Part shown: positions 19,448 through 29,297 of the stretch, piece after piece
Position numbering within the stretch: position 1 is the stretch's first letter
How the letters are laid out: every line of letters starts with the position of its first letter
Source: a bacterium
GTDB taxonomy: Bacteria; Hydrothermota; UBA3073; JACQXS01; JAGMCI01
Length of the DNA: 64,000 nucleotides
Assembly (NCBI GenBank): GCA_030018315.1
Contig: JASEGA010000001.1
Coordinates: 76,673 to 140,672, forward strand
Direction of reading: 5' to 3'
Notes under the pieces: generated by a model
What the model saw: only the letters and a program-made list of their open reading frames with translations
Databases searched by the model: none
What the model was told of the DNA's origin: nothing
Translations under genes and position numbers: made by a program

Positions 19448-20545
19448 ATGCGTAAATATAAGATATTTGTCATAAATCCGGGCTCTACATCAACTATTGT
19501 TGCACTCTTTGAGAATGATAAAGAGATAAATAGGGTAAAAATTGAGCATTCACAGGAAGAACTCAAAAAATATTCAAGTGCTATAGAACAGCTTGAATTT
19601 AGGAAGCAAATGATTAAAAATATACTTAATGAATGGAGAATACCTGCCCGCCGCTTTGCTTTGACAGGCGGGAAAGATGTCAATGCAGTTGTGGGTAGAG
19701 GAGGGCTATTAAAACCATTAGAAAGTGGAACTTATAGAATAAATGAAGCTATGGTTAACGATATCAAAGAAGGACGAGTTCAAAGTGAGCATATATCAAA
19801 TATAGGTCCGCTGCTGGCATTTGAGATTGGAAATGAGCTTGGTGTACCCTCATTTACAGCTGACCCTGTATCAGTTGATGAATTTGAGCCCCTTTCAAGG
19901 GTGTCGGGTATACCAGAAATTAAAAGAATAGCACTACAGCATACCTTAAACATAAAAGCTATGGCAAAGAAAGCATCAAAGGAACTTGGTAAATCATTGG
20001 AAGAAATAAATCTTATAGTAGCACATATCGGTGGAGGTATATCTATCTGTCCAATTAAGAGAGGCCGAATAGTGGACAGCAACAATGCAAATGAAGAAGG
20101 ACCATTTTCACCTGAGCGAAGTGGCGGACTACCCGTATATCAACTTGTTAAGTTATGCTTTTCTGGAAAGTATGACGAAAGTTGGCTTAAAAAGAGAATA
20201 GTAGGTAATGGTGGACTTATAGCTTATCTTGAAACAAATAAAGTAGAAGAAGTAGAGGAAAGGATAGCTAAACACGACGAAAAAGCAAAGTTTTATCTTG
20301 AGGCTATGGCTTATCAAATTGCAAAAGAGATAGGGGCAATGGCTACAGTACTTAAAGGAAAAGTGGATGTCATAGTCATTACGGGAGGGGCAGCAAATTC
20401 TAATATGCTAATCAACTGGATAAAAGAGAGAATCTCATTTATAGCACCTATACTTGTTTACCCCGGGGAGAATGAAATGTTAGCTCTTGCACAAGCAACT
20501 TTGAGAATACTAAAGAATGAAGAAAAAGAGAAAATATATAAATAA
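19448..20545 (+). CDS. buk: Butyrate kinase
   Basis: A 365-residue acetokinase-family enzyme that converts acyl-phosphate and ADP to the free acid and ATP (butyryl- or branched-chain acyl-phosphate). Typical features are FVINPGSTSTIVALFEND at the N-terminus, ALTGGKDVNAVVGRGGLL, NLIVAHIGGGISICP and EGPFSPERSGGLP, and ITGGAANSN near the C-terminus. It has an ideal Shine-Dalgarno sequence. The usual partner ptb (phosphate butyryltransferase) is not beside it; the neighbour 2 bp downstream is a 6-TM membrane protein. It may serve ATP formation from acyl-CoA made by the ferredoxin oxidoreductase at 6.8-9.5 kb. Confidence 0.93.
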   Translation: MRKYKIFVINPGSTSTIVALFENDKEINRVKIEHSQEELKKYSSAIEQLEFRKQMIKNILNEWRIPARRFALTGGKDVNAVVGRGGLLKPLESGTYRINEAMVNDIKEGRVQSEHISNIGPLLAFEIGNELGVPSFTADPVSVDEFEPLSRVSGIPEIKRIALQHTLNIKAMAKKASKELGKSLEEINLIVAHIGGGISICPIKRGRIVDSNNANEEGPFSPERSGGLPVYQLVKLCFSGKYDESWLKKRIVGNGGLIAYLETNKVEEVEERIAKHDEKAKFYLEAMAYQIAKEIGAMATVLKGKVDVIVITGGAANSNMLINWIKERISFIAPILVYPGENEMLALAQATLRILKNEEKEKIYK

Positions 20546-20547
20546 AA

Positions 20548-21204
20548 ATGGAATTTCATGAAAAAGGTGGGGTAAAACACATTCTTATTGAACTTGCCGA
20601 GCACATCCCTTATACAATTTTTGGTGTTATAATTGGCTTAATAAGTATGGGAATTTTAACTTTTATTGTCACAGCGATAGGAAGGGAAGAGCTGTTACCT
20701 GAAGCTTCTTACGACCTTTTTCATATATTTCACCCAATCCATTTACTTTTAAGCTCTACTGTGACTACAGCTATGTTTTGGAAACATGAGCGAAAAATTG
20801 TAAAGGCTTTTGTTATTGGATTTATTGGCTCAGTTGCGATATGTGGGATAAGTGATATAGGAATACCATTTTTGAGCGGTACTCTATTAGGTGTTCGTAT
20901 GCGACTGCATATATGTGTGATTGAGCACCCACAGATTATCCTACCATTTGTCATATTAGGTATTGCAGTTAGCTACTTTGTTCCAAATATAGTTGAAAAG
21001 AGTACCCAGTATTCACATGGAGCTCATGTATTAGTTAGCAGTATGGCTTCAATACTTTACCTTTTATCATTTGGATTTACCCATTGGATACATCATATAG
21101 GGAGTGTTTTTATTATCGCAGTTGTTGCAGTTATGCTACCTTGTTGTGTAAGTGACATAGTTTTTCCATTGTGTTTTACTAAAAAACTTGACAAACTTTT
21201 TTAA
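20548..21204 (+). CDS. Six-helix membrane protein, histidine-rich, unknown function
   Basis: A 218-residue protein with about six hydrophobic segments. Conserved-looking motifs include LAEHIPYTIFG, LFHIFHPIHLLLSSTVTTAMFW, GISDIGIPFLSG, RMRLHICVIEHPQIILPF and MLPCCVSDIVFP. The many His, Cys and Asp residues within or beside helices suggest metal binding or transport, but this is only inference. It starts 2 bp after the butyrate kinase stop and is clearly co-transcribed with it. I recall similar proteins in archaea and thermophilic bacteria but cannot name the family. Confidence 0.7.
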   Translation: MEFHEKGGVKHILIELAEHIPYTIFGVIIGLISMGILTFIVTAIGREELLPEASYDLFHIFHPIHLLLSSTVTTAMFWKHERKIVKAFVIGFIGSVAICGISDIGIPFLSGTLLGVRMRLHICVIEHPQIILPFVILGIAVSYFVPNIVEKSTQYSHGAHVLVSSMASILYLLSFGFTHWIHHIGSVFIIAVVAVMLPCCVSDIVFPLCFTKKLDKLF

Positions 21205-21231
21205 CATATAATTATATTATAATTAAGTGAG

Positions 21232-24069
21232 ATGAACGCAATTTATATTCTTATTACATTACTCTCACTTCAGCTACCTAAAAGGTTAGTTGAAATTCCA
21301 ATTAAAACTCACAATGAAGTTTATAAACTTGGTAGATTAAAGATTACAATCGTAGATGCAGGTGATTCCTATGCGAGAGCTATTTTGGATGATAAAGAAA
21401 TAGAGCATCTCAAGTCTTTAGGATACGAGGTGAAGGTCATATTTGAGGATTACAGAGAACTATCCAAGAGAATATTGGAGAAAAAGCAATATCATACATA
21501 CGAGCAAGTGGTTCAAGAAATGATTGAAGTAGCAACTAATTATCCACATATTGCAACACTTGATACAATAGGCTATTCAGTCCAAAATAGGTTGATACTT
21601 GGAATGAAGATTTCAGATAATCCAATAGCTCATGAGAATGAGCCAGGTATTAGATTTACTGGATGCCATCATGGGGATGAACATATTGCAACAGAGATTG
21701 TTCTTTATATGATTCACTATCTAACTGATAACTATTCAACAAGTCCACATATAAAAGAGCTCGTTGATTCAAGGGAGATATGGTTTATCCCGATGGTCAA
21801 TCCTGATGGTGTTTACCATAATACAAGAGAGAATGCAAATGGAGTAGATTTAAATCGTGATTATGGATATATGTGGGAAGGATGGGGTGGAAGTCCTGGC
21901 CCATTCTCACAGCCAGAAACTCAAGCGATGAGAAAAAATGTGTTAGAGAATAGATTTGTACTCGGGTTTGATTACCATTCAGCTCCTAATGTAGGCTCTG
22001 ACGTGAGAATTGTAAACACTCTTTGGGACTATTCACCAATATACCCTCAGGTAGATACTATAATGATGAACATCGGCAAAGATTATGCAGACTCTACAGG
22101 ATATGAGTTAATTCGAGGCTGGTATTGGTATGGAGTCCATGGTAGTTGCCAAGATGCTATGTATGGATGTGAAGGGATTATTGACTATACAATAGAAACA
22201 CCTTATCCTGATAATCCAGAAGGTGTTTGTGAGTCCAATAGGGAGGCAATACTTTCAATGATAAATAGGGCTGGTGATATAGGGATTGCAGGAATTGTGA
22301 CCGACTCAATAACAGGAGCTCCACTGGATGCAAGAGTAGATATTAAGGAAATACACTGGCCAATATACACAGATTCAAGACTCGGTGACTATCACCGTAT
22401 TCTACTACCCGGTACTTATACTGTTGAAGTCTCTGCTAATGGATACTTAACCAAAACAATACCGGGAGTAACGGTTAGTGATTTGGTTACTCAATTAGAT
22501 GTTACCCTTACGCCGGGTGGTGGTTGTTATGCACACCGTATTGTATGGGCATGTGTTGCAGACCCTAATGATGCTCATACTAATCGTACCCTGACCACAG
22601 ATGTACTTGGAGTACCAGATGATGCTTTTCTCTCTATCGGAGTGAGTGGAAACATAGTTCTCGATATGGGTGAGAATACACCAATCACCGGTATTTTCAC
22701 TGTTTATGAAGGTGATGACGGTGTCTCTGATGAGGGGTATGAAGTTCTAATTTCAAATATTTGGAATGGTCCATTTGTTTCAGTTGGCACAGGATATGGG
22801 ACACAGAGTTTTGATATAGGAATAGTAGGGTATGATGAAGCAAGGTATGTAAAAATTATTGATGATGGTGATGGCAATCCCAATACCCCCTATGCAGGCT
22901 TTGATTTAGATGCAATTGAAAGTAAACCAATATTAGGCCCTTGTCTCACTTATAAAGGATATTTAATTAACGATTCTGGGTCTGGTGGCAATAATGATTC
23001 AATCCCAGAACCTGGTGAGATTGTTGGTATTTCAATAATAATTAAAAATCGTGGCACTGAAAATCTATCAAATGTAACAGGAACTATTGTAACGCAATCT
23101 CCTTATATTAATATTCTTGTTGACACTGCAAGCTTTGGTGATGTATCAGCTGGTGAAGAGGATACTTCATCCACATATTACACGCTATCAATTGACTCGG
23201 GATGCCCTACTCCTTATCAACCTATCTGTGAACTAACACTGGCAGGTGACGGATATTCAACTACAAATAGCTTCTCAATAGTTATAGGAAGCCCTGGTTT
23301 CTATGATGATATGGAATGCGATACTTTACAGTGGACGCATTCAGGTGCTAATGACTTATGGCATATAACCGAGCATAGATACGCCTCCCCAACTCATTCT
23401 TGGTATTGTGGAAATGAGGGGAGCTGGCAATATGATAACAATATGAACGCATCCATTACGAGTAGAGAAATTCTTATTACATCTAATTCACATCTTGAGT
23501 TTGACCACTGGTATGACACAGAGTTGGGCTACGACTACGCTTATTTAGAAATTAGTGTAAATGGAAGTGGATGGACTCAACTTGACCGCTGGGATGGTGG
23601 CAGTGATGGATGGGAACACGAAACTTATGATTTTACCTATCCAGCAGGTACAATAGTGCAAATCAGGTTCAGACTGAATACAGACGGTTCTGAGGTTAGA
23701 GAGGGCTGGTATATTGACAACGTATATATATGGCCACCAGTGGTTGCAGTAAAAGAGCTCAAGGAGAGACAGGTAAAGATTGTTCTATTCCAGAATTTAC
23801 CAAATCCATTTACCAAAACTACAGTGATTAGGATTAAGGGATTAAGTAGTAGGTTGATTAATCAAACCCATACGCTACAAATTTACGACATTACTGGCAG
23901 ATTAGTCAAGTCTTTTCCACTAATCACCGACCACTTGTCACTTACCACTGCCGTTTCCTGGGATGGTACTGATAATTTAGGTAAAAAGGTAGGTTCTGGT
24001 GTTTATTTCTATCAGTTAGTGTTAGATAATTACAAATTGTCGAAGAAACTCATCTTTATAAATCACTAA
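21232..24069 (+). CDS. Secreted M14 zinc carboxypeptidase with sorting domain
   Basis: A 945-residue secreted metallopeptidase. After a short hydrophobic start (MNAIYILITLLSLQLP) and a propeptide-like segment, the M14 domain shows zinc ligands His147 and Glu150 (CHHGDEH) and His249 (FDYHSA), substrate-binding NPDG and DLNRDYG, and catalytic Glu322 (DYTIETPYP). Downstream are a carboxypeptidase-regulatory-like module (GIVTDSITGAPLDARV), a discoidin-like module, a CARDB-like module, a MAM-like module and a FlgD-like sorting domain (NLPNPFTK, IYDITGRLVK, SGVYF). It would trim peptides outside the cell. It ends 8 bp from the convergent ribosomal operon. Confidence 0.88.
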   Translation: MNAIYILITLLSLQLPKRLVEIPIKTHNEVYKLGRLKITIVDAGDSYARAILDDKEIEHLKSLGYEVKVIFEDYRELSKRILEKKQYHTYEQVVQEMIEVATNYPHIATLDTIGYSVQNRLILGMKISDNPIAHENEPGIRFTGCHHGDEHIATEIVLYMIHYLTDNYSTSPHIKELVDSREIWFIPMVNPDGVYHNTRENANGVDLNRDYGYMWEGWGGSPGPFSQPETQAMRKNVLENRFVLGFDYHSAPNVGSDVRIVNTLWDYSPIYPQVDTIMMNIGKDYADSTGYELIRGWYWYGVHGSCQDAMYGCEGIIDYTIETPYPDNPEGVCESNREAILSMINRAGDIGIAGIVTDSITGAPLDARVDIKEIHWPIYTDSRLGDYHRILLPGTYTVEVSANGYLTKTIPGVTVSDLVTQLDVTLTPGGGCYAHRIVWACVADPNDAHTNRTLTTDVLGVPDDAFLSIGVSGNIVLDMGENTPITGIFTVYEGDDGVSDEGYEVLISNIWNGPFVSVGTGYGTQSFDIGIVGYDEARYVKIIDDGDGNPNTPYAGFDLDAIESKPILGPCLTYKGYLINDSGSGGNNDSIPEPGEIVGISIIIKNRGTENLSNVTGTIVTQSPYINILVDTASFGDVSAGEEDTSSTYYTLSIDSGCPTPYQPICELTLAGDGYSTTNSFSIVIGSPGFYDDMECDTLQWTHSGANDLWHITEHRYASPTHSWYCGNEGSWQYDNNMNASITSREILITSNSHLEFDHWYDTELGYDYAYLEISVNGSGWTQLDRWDGGSDGWEHETYDFTYPAGTIVQIRFRLNTDGSEVREGWYIDNVYIWPPVVAVKELKERQVKIVLFQNLPNPFTKTTVIRIKGLSSRLINQTHTLQIYDITGRLVKSFPLITDHLSLTTAVSWDGTDNLGKKVGSGVYFYQLVLDNYKLSKKLIFINH

Positions 24070-24077
24070 TTATAGTT

Positions 24078-24263
24078 TTACCAGCTTGCTTTTTTAACTC
24101 CCGGGAGTTCACCTCTAAGAGCAAGTTGTCTAAAGCAAATCCTACAGAGACCAAATTTTCTGTAAACTGCCCTTGAACGACCACAAATTGCGCATCGTTG
24201 ATATTGTCTTGTCTTAAACTTTGGTGGTCTCTTCTGTTTAGCTATCCAGCTCTTTTTTGCCAT
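24078..24263 (-). CDS. rpsZ: Ribosomal protein S14, zinc-binding type
   Basis: A 61-residue type Z S14 with the four zinc cysteines in [20 protein letters not shown]. It is the last gene of the S10/spc string in this window; the usual next genes (rpsH, rplF, rplR and so on) are absent and a convergent carboxypeptidase gene follows at once. Confidence 0.97.
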   Translation of the reverse strand: MAKKSWIAKQKRPPKFKTRQYQRCAICGRSRAVYRKFGLCRICFRQLALRGELPGVKKASW

Positions 24264-24266
24264 TAG

Positions 24267-24809
24267 TTACCCCTTGAATGGCATACCAAACGCTTTCAAT
24301 AACTCACGCGAGTCCTCTTTACGCTCACACTTAACGCATATAGTTATATCCATACCTAAAGTGTGTTTAACTTTGTCATAAGAGATTTCAGGAAATATCA
24401 TCTGCTCCGAGACTCCAAAGGTGTAATTCCCATAAGCATCAAATGAATTAGGATTAAGTCCCCTAAAATCTCTTATTCTTGGAATAGCAAAATTAATGAG
24501 ACGGTCAAGAAATTCGTACATTCTATCACCTCTCAGAGTTACTTTGCAGCCTATAGGTTTACCTTTCCTTAATTTAAAGGCAGCTACTGACTTTCTTGCA
24601 TAAGTAACTAACGGACGTTGACCTGTTATTAGAGCTAAATCATTGACGCCGGCGTCTAAGATTTTTTGGTCCTGTATAGCTTCACCTATCCCCATATTTA
24701 CGACAATTTTTTCAAGTAGAGGGACTTGATGAGGATTTTTATACTTAAGCTTTTTCATAAGCTCAGGCAAAATATGACTCTTGTATTTCTCTTTTAATCT
24801 GGGTATCAT
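24267..24809 (-). CDS. rplE: Ribosomal protein L5
   Basis: The start is taken at the ATG 24809-24807, which overlaps the rplX stop as ATGA and follows a GGAGAAA site, giving 180 residues, the normal L5 length. Signatures: EKIVVNMGIGEA, KLRKGKPIGCKVTLRG, IPRIRDFRGLN. L5 binds 5S rRNA in the large subunit. A longer frame to 24839 exists but would overlap rplX further. Confidence 0.97.
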   Translation of the reverse strand: MIPRLKEKYKSHILPELMKKLKYKNPHQVPLLEKIVVNMGIGEAIQDQKILDAGVNDLALITGQRPLVTYARKSVAAFKLRKGKPIGCKVTLRGDRMYEFLDRLINFAIPRIRDFRGLNPNSFDAYGNYTFGVSEQMIFPEISYDKVKHTLGMDITICVKCERKEDSRELLKAFGMPFKG

Positions 24810-25117
24810 GCTTCTATCATTTCTCCACACTTTTTGCATATCCTTGTAAATATGTCTCCTACCTTTTTCTTACCAATTTTTGTTGGCATACCACATTTGG
24901 GACAGATGAGTTTAAGGTTTGAAATATGAACCGGACCCTCCTTTTTAAGCCTACCTGCCTGCTGATCTGGTGATGTTGGTCTTTGGTGTTTTATCTGAAA
25001 ATTAACTCCCTCTACTATACAGACACTGTGTGAAGGAAAAATTCTTAAAATCTTACCTTGTTTACCTTTATATTCTCCACTCATTACACGTACAATATCG
25101 CCTTTTTTAAGTCTCAT
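24806..25117 (-). CDS. rplX: Ribosomal protein L24 with C-terminal zinc ribbon
   Basis: A 103-residue L24 with the KOW start [20 protein letters not shown] and [12 protein letters not shown]. Two CxxC pairs (CPKCG and CKKCG) at the C-terminus form a zinc ribbon found in a subset of bacterial L24 proteins. Its ends overlap both neighbours (ATGA-type). Confidence 0.97.
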   Translation of the reverse strand: MRLKKGDIVRVMSGEYKGKQGKILRIFPSHSVCIVEGVNFQIKHQRPTSPDQQAGRLKKEGPVHISNLKLICPKCGMPTKIGKKKVGDIFTRICKKCGEMIEA

Positions 25118-25482
25118 ATTACTTCAGATGCCAGTGAGGCAATCTTCATAAATTTCTTTTCCCTTAATTCTCGTGCAATCGGACCAAATACCCTTGTCCC
25201 AATTGGCTCACCCTCCTTATTTATTAGGACACAGGCATTTTCGTCAAATCTTATATAACTACCATCTTCTCTCCTACACTCCTTTTTTACCCTCACTATA
25301 ACTGCTCGCTGTATACTACTCTTCTTCATTTGTGATTGTGGTAATGCATCCTTTATAACAACTGTTATTATATCTCCAAGACTCGCATACCTCCTTGAAC
25401 CACCACCTGAAATTCCAATGCACATCCCTATTTTGGCACCCGAATTGTCGGCTATTTTTAGCCTTGTAAACCTTTGAATCAT
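25114..25482 (-). CDS. rplN: Ribosomal protein L14
   Basis: 122 residues, the standard L14 length, with [17 protein letters not shown] at the start and [20 protein letters not shown] at the end. Its 3' end overlaps rplX by 4 bp. Confidence 0.98.
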   Translation of the reverse strand: MIQRFTRLKIADNSGAKIGMCIGISGGGSRRYASLGDIITVVIKDALPQSQMKKSSIQRAVIVRVKKECRREDGSYIRFDENACVLINKEGEPIGTRVFGPIARELREKKFMKIASLASEVI

Positions 25483-25484
25483 TA

Positions 25485-25721
25485 TTACTTACCAGCAATC
25501 TTTACTAACCTCCAATGTTTTGTTTTTGATATAGGTCTCGTTGCTTCTATTACTACCTTATCCCCAACTTTTGCTGTATTTTGTGAATCATGGCAGGCAA
25601 CACGAGTATGACGACGGATGTATTTTTTGTATAGTGGATGAAGAACCATCCTTTCAACCTCCACAATTATTGTCTTATTTTGCTTATCACTTACTACCTT
25701 GCCCTCTAATCTCTTTCTCAT
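25485..25721 (-). CDS. rpsQ: Ribosomal protein S17
   Basis: S17 with [18 protein letters not shown] and [11 protein letters not shown]. The start is chosen at the ATG (complement 25719-25721) giving MRKRLEGKV, which fits the family; this overlaps the end of rpmC by 35 bp. A TTG at 25745 would give an eight-residue longer N-terminus with no family support. Confidence 0.93.
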   Translation of the reverse strand: MRKRLEGKVVSDKQNKTIIVEVERMVLHPLYKKYIRRHTRVACHDSQNTAKVGDKVVIEATRPISKTKHWRLVKIAGK

Positions 25722-25893
25722 GTTTAATTGTAAGGACTCTTGCAATATCTCTTCTTAAAGTCCTAAGTTTTAATGGATTTGAGATACTTTGAGTCTTATG
25801 TTTAAACCTAAGTGAAAATAGTTCTTCACGCAACTCGTGTAATTTTGAATCGAGTTCATCTGGCAAGAGTTCGCGCAACTCTTTAGCTTTCAT
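25687..25893 (-). CDS. rpmC: Ribosomal protein L29
   Basis: 68 residues with [30 protein letters not shown] and [17 protein letters not shown], typical L29. Its last 35 bp overlap the start of rpsQ, an unusually long overlap for this gene pair. Confidence 0.95.
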   Translation of the reverse strand: MKAKELRELLPDELDSKLHELREELFSLRFKHKTQSISNPLKLRTLRRDIARVLTIKHEKEIRGQGSK

Positions 25894-26309
25894 CTATAAA
25901 ATTCACTCCTCTTTAAAAATCTTGTCTTAATTGGTAATTTTGATGCCCCAAGTCTTACAGCCTCTCTTGCTACATCTTCAGCAACACCAGCAAGTTCAAA
26001 TAAAATTCTACCCGGCTTAACTACAGCTACCCAATATTCTGGTTCCCCCTTCCCTTTACCCATCCTTGTCTCTGCTGGTTTCTTACTGATAGGCTTATCA
26101 GGAAAAATACGGAGCCAAACTTTTCCGCCTCGCTTAAGGTGACGAGTTATAGCTACTCTACAAGCTTCAATCTGACGACTACTTATCCAAGCAGGCTCAA
26201 GCGATTGGATAGCCCAGTCTCCAAAAGCTATACGAGTACCACCTTTTGCTTTACCTTTCATTCGTCCCCTGTGTTGTTTCCTAAATTTTGTACGTTTTGG
26301 CATTAACAT
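25890..26309 (-). CDS. rplP: Ribosomal protein L16
   Basis: 139 residues starting [19 protein letters not shown], the classical L16 N-terminus, with the [17 protein letters not shown] loop that reaches the peptidyl-transferase region. It overlaps rpmC by 4 bp. Confidence 0.97.
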   Translation of the reverse strand: MLMPKRTKFRKQHRGRMKGKAKGGTRIAFGDWAIQSLEPAWISSRQIEACRVAITRHLKRGGKVWLRIFPDKPISKKPAETRMGKGKGEPEYWVAVVKPGRILFELAGVAEDVAREAVRLGASKLPIKTRFLKRSEFYR

Positions 26310-26311
26310 AA

Positions 26312-26935
26312 TTAAGTGGTTTCCCCCTTATAAATCCACACTTTTATTCCTATCATCCCATACACTACACGTGCAGTTGTGCATGCATAGTCAATTTTTG
26401 CCCTTATTGTATGGAGAGGAATTTTTCCTTCTCTATACCATTCACAGCGCGCAATTTCTGCACCCATTAGTCGGCCCTTAGTTGCAACCCTTATCCCCTT
26501 TGCACCCAGCTTCATAGCCTCAGCTACTGCTCTCTTCATTGCTCTACGGTAAGATACCCTTTGCTCAATTCGACGGGCAACACTTTCAGCTACAAGAGTG
26601 GCATCAAGTTCAGGATCCCTTATTTCCTGAACTTCAATCGCAACATCACGAGAAACTGCAAGTTTAAGCTCATCCCTTAATCTATCTATTAAAGCTCCCT
26701 TCCTACCAATGACTATTCCGGGTCTTGCTGTATGTATTGTTATTATAACACGCTTCGGGGTACGTTGAATCTGTATCTTTGAGATAGCACCACCTTTTAT
26801 TCTCTTGGTTATATACCTCCTTATCATATAGTCTTCTTGAATAAACTTTGCAACCTCGTTTTTTGTAAACCATTTGGAACTCCAATCCTCAGTGATTCCA
26901 AGTCTAAATGCAGTTGGATGTGTCTTCTGTCCCAT
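26312..26935 (-). CDS. rpsC: Ribosomal protein S3
   Basis: 207 residues with [20 protein letters not shown], the KH-domain loop [13 protein letters not shown] and the C-terminal [13 protein letters not shown]. The ATG overlaps the last base of the rplV stop. The long C-terminal tail of some S3 proteins is absent. Confidence 0.97.
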   Translation of the reverse strand: MGQKTHPTAFRLGITEDWSSKWFTKNEVAKFIQEDYMIRRYITKRIKGGAISKIQIQRTPKRVIITIHTARPGIVIGRKGALIDRLRDELKLAVSRDVAIEVQEIRDPELDATLVAESVARRIEQRVSYRRAMKRAVAEAMKLGAKGIRVATKGRLMGAEIARCEWYREGKIPLHTIRAKIDYACTTARVVYGMIGIKVWIYKGETT

Positions 26936-27279
26936 TATTCACTCTTCACTATCACTGTGATATGAGAAGTCCTTCTCCTCATTATGTCTGCTCGTCCCAT
27001 AGCCCTTGGGTTGAGCCTCTTATATGCAGGACCACGGTCAATTTTTATGGTATATATCCATAAATCCTCATCTGTAGTAGGAGCGCCGGGACCGAGTTTG
27101 TTTTTAAGATTTGATGCTGCAGAATGTATTGCTCTCTGAAGCCACTTAGATGAGGGACTCGGTGAGAATTTTAATATGCTTTCTGCATCACGAACACTTT
27201 TTCCCTTGAGAGGCTCTGCAAGTCTCTTTAATTTTTTTGAAGCTACTCCAACATATTTTTGACAAGCTATACCTTCCAT
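26935..27279 (-). CDS. rplV: Ribosomal protein L22
   Basis: 114 residues from the ATG at 27279, which overlaps the rpsS stop (TGATG). L22 features: [48 protein letters not shown], the last covering the exit-tunnel hairpin. An adjacent TTG could add one residue. Confidence 0.97.
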   Translation of the reverse strand: MEGIACQKYVGVASKKLKRLAEPLKGKSVRDAESILKFSPSPSSKWLQRAIHSAASNLKNKLGPGAPTTDEDLWIYTIKIDRGPAYKRLNPRAMGRADIMRRRTSHITVIVKSE

Positions 27280-27563
27280 CAACTTACCTCCTCAGCTCTT
27301 GCTTTTCTTCCACCATGCGCCCTAAATGTACGGGTGGGTGCAAACTCACCAAGTCGATGTCCTACCATATTTTCAGTTATATAAACTGGAACATGCTTGC
27401 GACCGTCATGGATAGCAATTGTATGACCAACAAAATCAGGTATTATAACTGACCTCCTTGACCAAGTCTTTATAATCTTTTTTTCTTTTGTTTTATCTAT
27501 CTTTTTGAGCTTATCAACTAATTTCTTATCAACCCAAACCCCTTTTTTAAGAGACCTTGCCAT
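27279..27563 (-). CDS. rpsS: Ribosomal protein S19
   Basis: 94 residues with [35 protein letters not shown] and [17 protein letters not shown], canonical S19. It abuts rplB (stop to start) and overlaps rplV. Confidence 0.98.
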   Translation of the reverse strand: MARSLKKGVWVDKKLVDKLKKIDKTKEKKIIKTWSRRSVIIPDFVGHTIAIHDGRKHVPVYITENMVGHRLGEFAPTRTFRAHGGRKARAEEVS

Positions 27564-28382
27564 TTACTTTCTCCGTTTTATTATATACTTATCTGATAGC
27601 TTTTTACCCCTCGTCTTGAATCCCTTTGCCGGTACGCCTGTAGGGGAACGTGGGATATGCCCCTTTGATTTGCCCTCACCGCCACCCATTGGATGGTCAA
27701 CAGGATTCATATGAGTGCCCCTTGTTCTTGGACGTCGTCCCAAATACCTACTCCTCCCAGCCTTACCTAAAACTATACTTCCATGGTCAGGATTAGATGT
27801 CCTACCAATTGTTGCGAGGCAATCAAGTCTTATGAGCCTTATCTCACCCGATGGAAGCCTCACATGAGCATAAGGTTCTTCTTTTGCAAGAATTTGAGCA
27901 GAGTTACCAGCAGAACGGACAAGCTCACCACCTCGTCCTGGAGTAAGCTCAAGATTATAGATTTCCATACCAAGTGGAATTTCACGTAAAGGGAGTGTGT
28001 TACCAATCTTTAGCGGAGAGCCTGGGCCTGAGATAATCTCATCCCCGGGCTTTAAACCTAACGGAGCAATTACATATCTCTTTTCCCCATCTTTATACAT
28101 AAGCAAAGCTATTCTTGAAGAGCGATTTGGGTCATATTCTATAGCTTCTACAGTTGCAGGAATGCCAAATTTATCACGCTTGAAGTCAATAATCCTATAC
28201 ATCCGTTTATGCCTGCCACCCCTATGTCTTGAAGTTATACTACCAAAGTTACCTCTTCCACCAGTGCGTGGAAGGGGAGCTAACAAAGACTTTTCAGGTT
28301 CTCGTTTAGTTATATCAGAAAAATCATCGTAAGTCTGATATCTCTGAGTAGATGTCACCGGTTTTCTCTTCTTTATACCCAT
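27564..28382 (-). CDS. rplB: Ribosomal protein L2
   Basis: 272 residues, standard L2, with RGGGHK-type core rendered [19 protein letters not shown], and the peptidyl-transferase-site motif [12 protein letters not shown] near the C-terminus. Upstream, between rplB and rplW, lie a sorting-domain remnant and an aspartic-protease gene not expected in this operon. Confidence 0.98.
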   Translation of the reverse strand: MGIKKRKPVTSTQRYQTYDDFSDITKREPEKSLLAPLPRTGGRGNFGSITSRHRGGRHKRMYRIIDFKRDKFGIPATVEAIEYDPNRSSRIALLMYKDGEKRYVIAPLGLKPGDEIISGPGSPLKIGNTLPLREIPLGMEIYNLELTPGRGGELVRSAGNSAQILAKEEPYAHVRLPSGEIRLIRLDCLATIGRTSNPDHGSIVLGKAGRSRYLGRRPRTRGTHMNPVDHPMGGGEGKSKGHIPRSPTGVPAKGFKTRGKKLSDKYIIKRRK

Positions 28383-28393
28383 TTCTTTTCTTA

Positions 28394-28585
28394 TTACATT
28401 AAAATAAGCTTCTTAATTGAAATATAATCGCATGCTTCAAACTTTGCAAAATACACACCAGCCGGAAATCCTTTGGCAGCCCATGTCATATTATAATACC
28501 CGTGCTCTTTACTTCCATTTACCAGTGTCTCCACTAACCTACCGGACGCATCGTAAATCTTTAAACTCACTCCTACCTTCTGGGG
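28394..28585 (-). pseudogene. C-terminal sorting-domain remnant inside the ribosomal operon
   Basis: A minus-strand frame from about 28585 to TAA at 28396-28394 encodes a FlgD-like tail: KVGVSLKIYDASGRLVETL, then MTWAAKGFPAGVYFAKF and KKLILM. This is the C-terminal domain of secreted proteins such as those at 5535 and 21232, but there is no start codon and a TGA closes the frame just upstream. The remnant overlaps the stop of the aspartic-protease gene in another frame. It is the leftover of a secreted-protein gene inserted or duplicated here; the 180-bp gap to rplB is otherwise empty. Confidence 0.7.
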
Positions 28586-28980
28586 TCAGTATATTTATTT
28601 ACTAAATATTCTGTAAATTCTCTTCTTTTCAAACCACTCAGATCCAATTCACCCGTTTTCGTATCAATTTTTATTTCCCACTTCTCCATGGTCATCGCTC
28701 CAATAATTGCGTGTAATTTCTTGCCATCAACTGTCCCTAAATCATTAACAGGTATTACATAGGTGTCAAAGTCAAGTCCCTCTATTTTCCCTTTGATTAT
28801 GCAGGCCTCTTTAACTTCGAACACTGTACCACCAAGAGACACCTTAAACTTTGGAATTTTATAAATGGAGACTCCTTTCAAAATTCGTCTTTCAACATAA
28901 GTGTTAAACGAACCTGTATCAAACAATGTGGTTGCATCTTTGCCCTCAATTTCTATTTCCCTTATTATCCGCATGCTCAT
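28573..28980 (-). CDS. Retropepsin-like (clan AA) aspartic protease
   Basis: A 135-residue protein with the catalytic motif LFDTGSFNTYV (Asp-Thr-Gly at about residues 20-22) and the matching C-terminal motif HAIIGAMTMEKWEIKID, the hydrophobic-hydrophobic-Gly arrangement of single-domain retroviral-type proteases that act as dimers. No signal peptide is present, so it is likely cytoplasmic. The gene sits in the S10 operon between rplW and rplB and would be transcribed with them. An ATG at 28974 is an alternative start. Substrate is unknown. Confidence 0.8.
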   Translation of the reverse strand: MSMRIIREIEIEGKDATTLFDTGSFNTYVERRILKGVSIYKIPKFKVSLGGTVFEVKEACIIKGKIEGLDFDTYVIPVNDLGTVDGKKLHAIIGAMTMEKWEIKIDTKTGELDLSGLKRREFTEYLVNKYTDPRR

Positions 28981-29006
28981 CCCTCTTCCCTATTAGCTCT
29001 CATGTA

Positions 29007-29297
29007 TTACACTCCTTCAAATATTTCTATTTTATTGCCTTCTTCAAGTGTACATATTGCCTTCTTCCAATTTTCTCTTCTTCCTTCAAATCGTCCAAGT
29101 CTCTTTGGTTTACCTTTCATCCTTTGTGTAGTTACTTTTAATACTTTTACTTTAAAAAGTTGCTCTACTGCACGCTTTATCTCAATCCTGTTAGCCTCTA
29201 TAGCCACACAAAAAGTATACTTATTGGCTTTGTCTTTCAACTGTACAGCCTTTTCAGTTACAATTGGATAAAGAATTGTAGTCCTTGCGTCTTTCAT
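29007..29297 (-). CDS. rplW: Ribosomal protein L23
   Basis: 96 residues with ILYPIVTEKAVQLKDKANKY, FCVAIEANRIEIKRAVE and KVLKVTTQRMKGKPKRLGRF, normal L23. It overlaps rplD by 4 bp. Confidence 0.97.
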   Translation of the reverse strand: MKDARTTILYPIVTEKAVQLKDKANKYTFCVAIEANRIEIKRAVEQLFKVKVLKVTTQRMKGKPKRLGRFEGRRENWKKAICTLEEGNKIEIFEGV

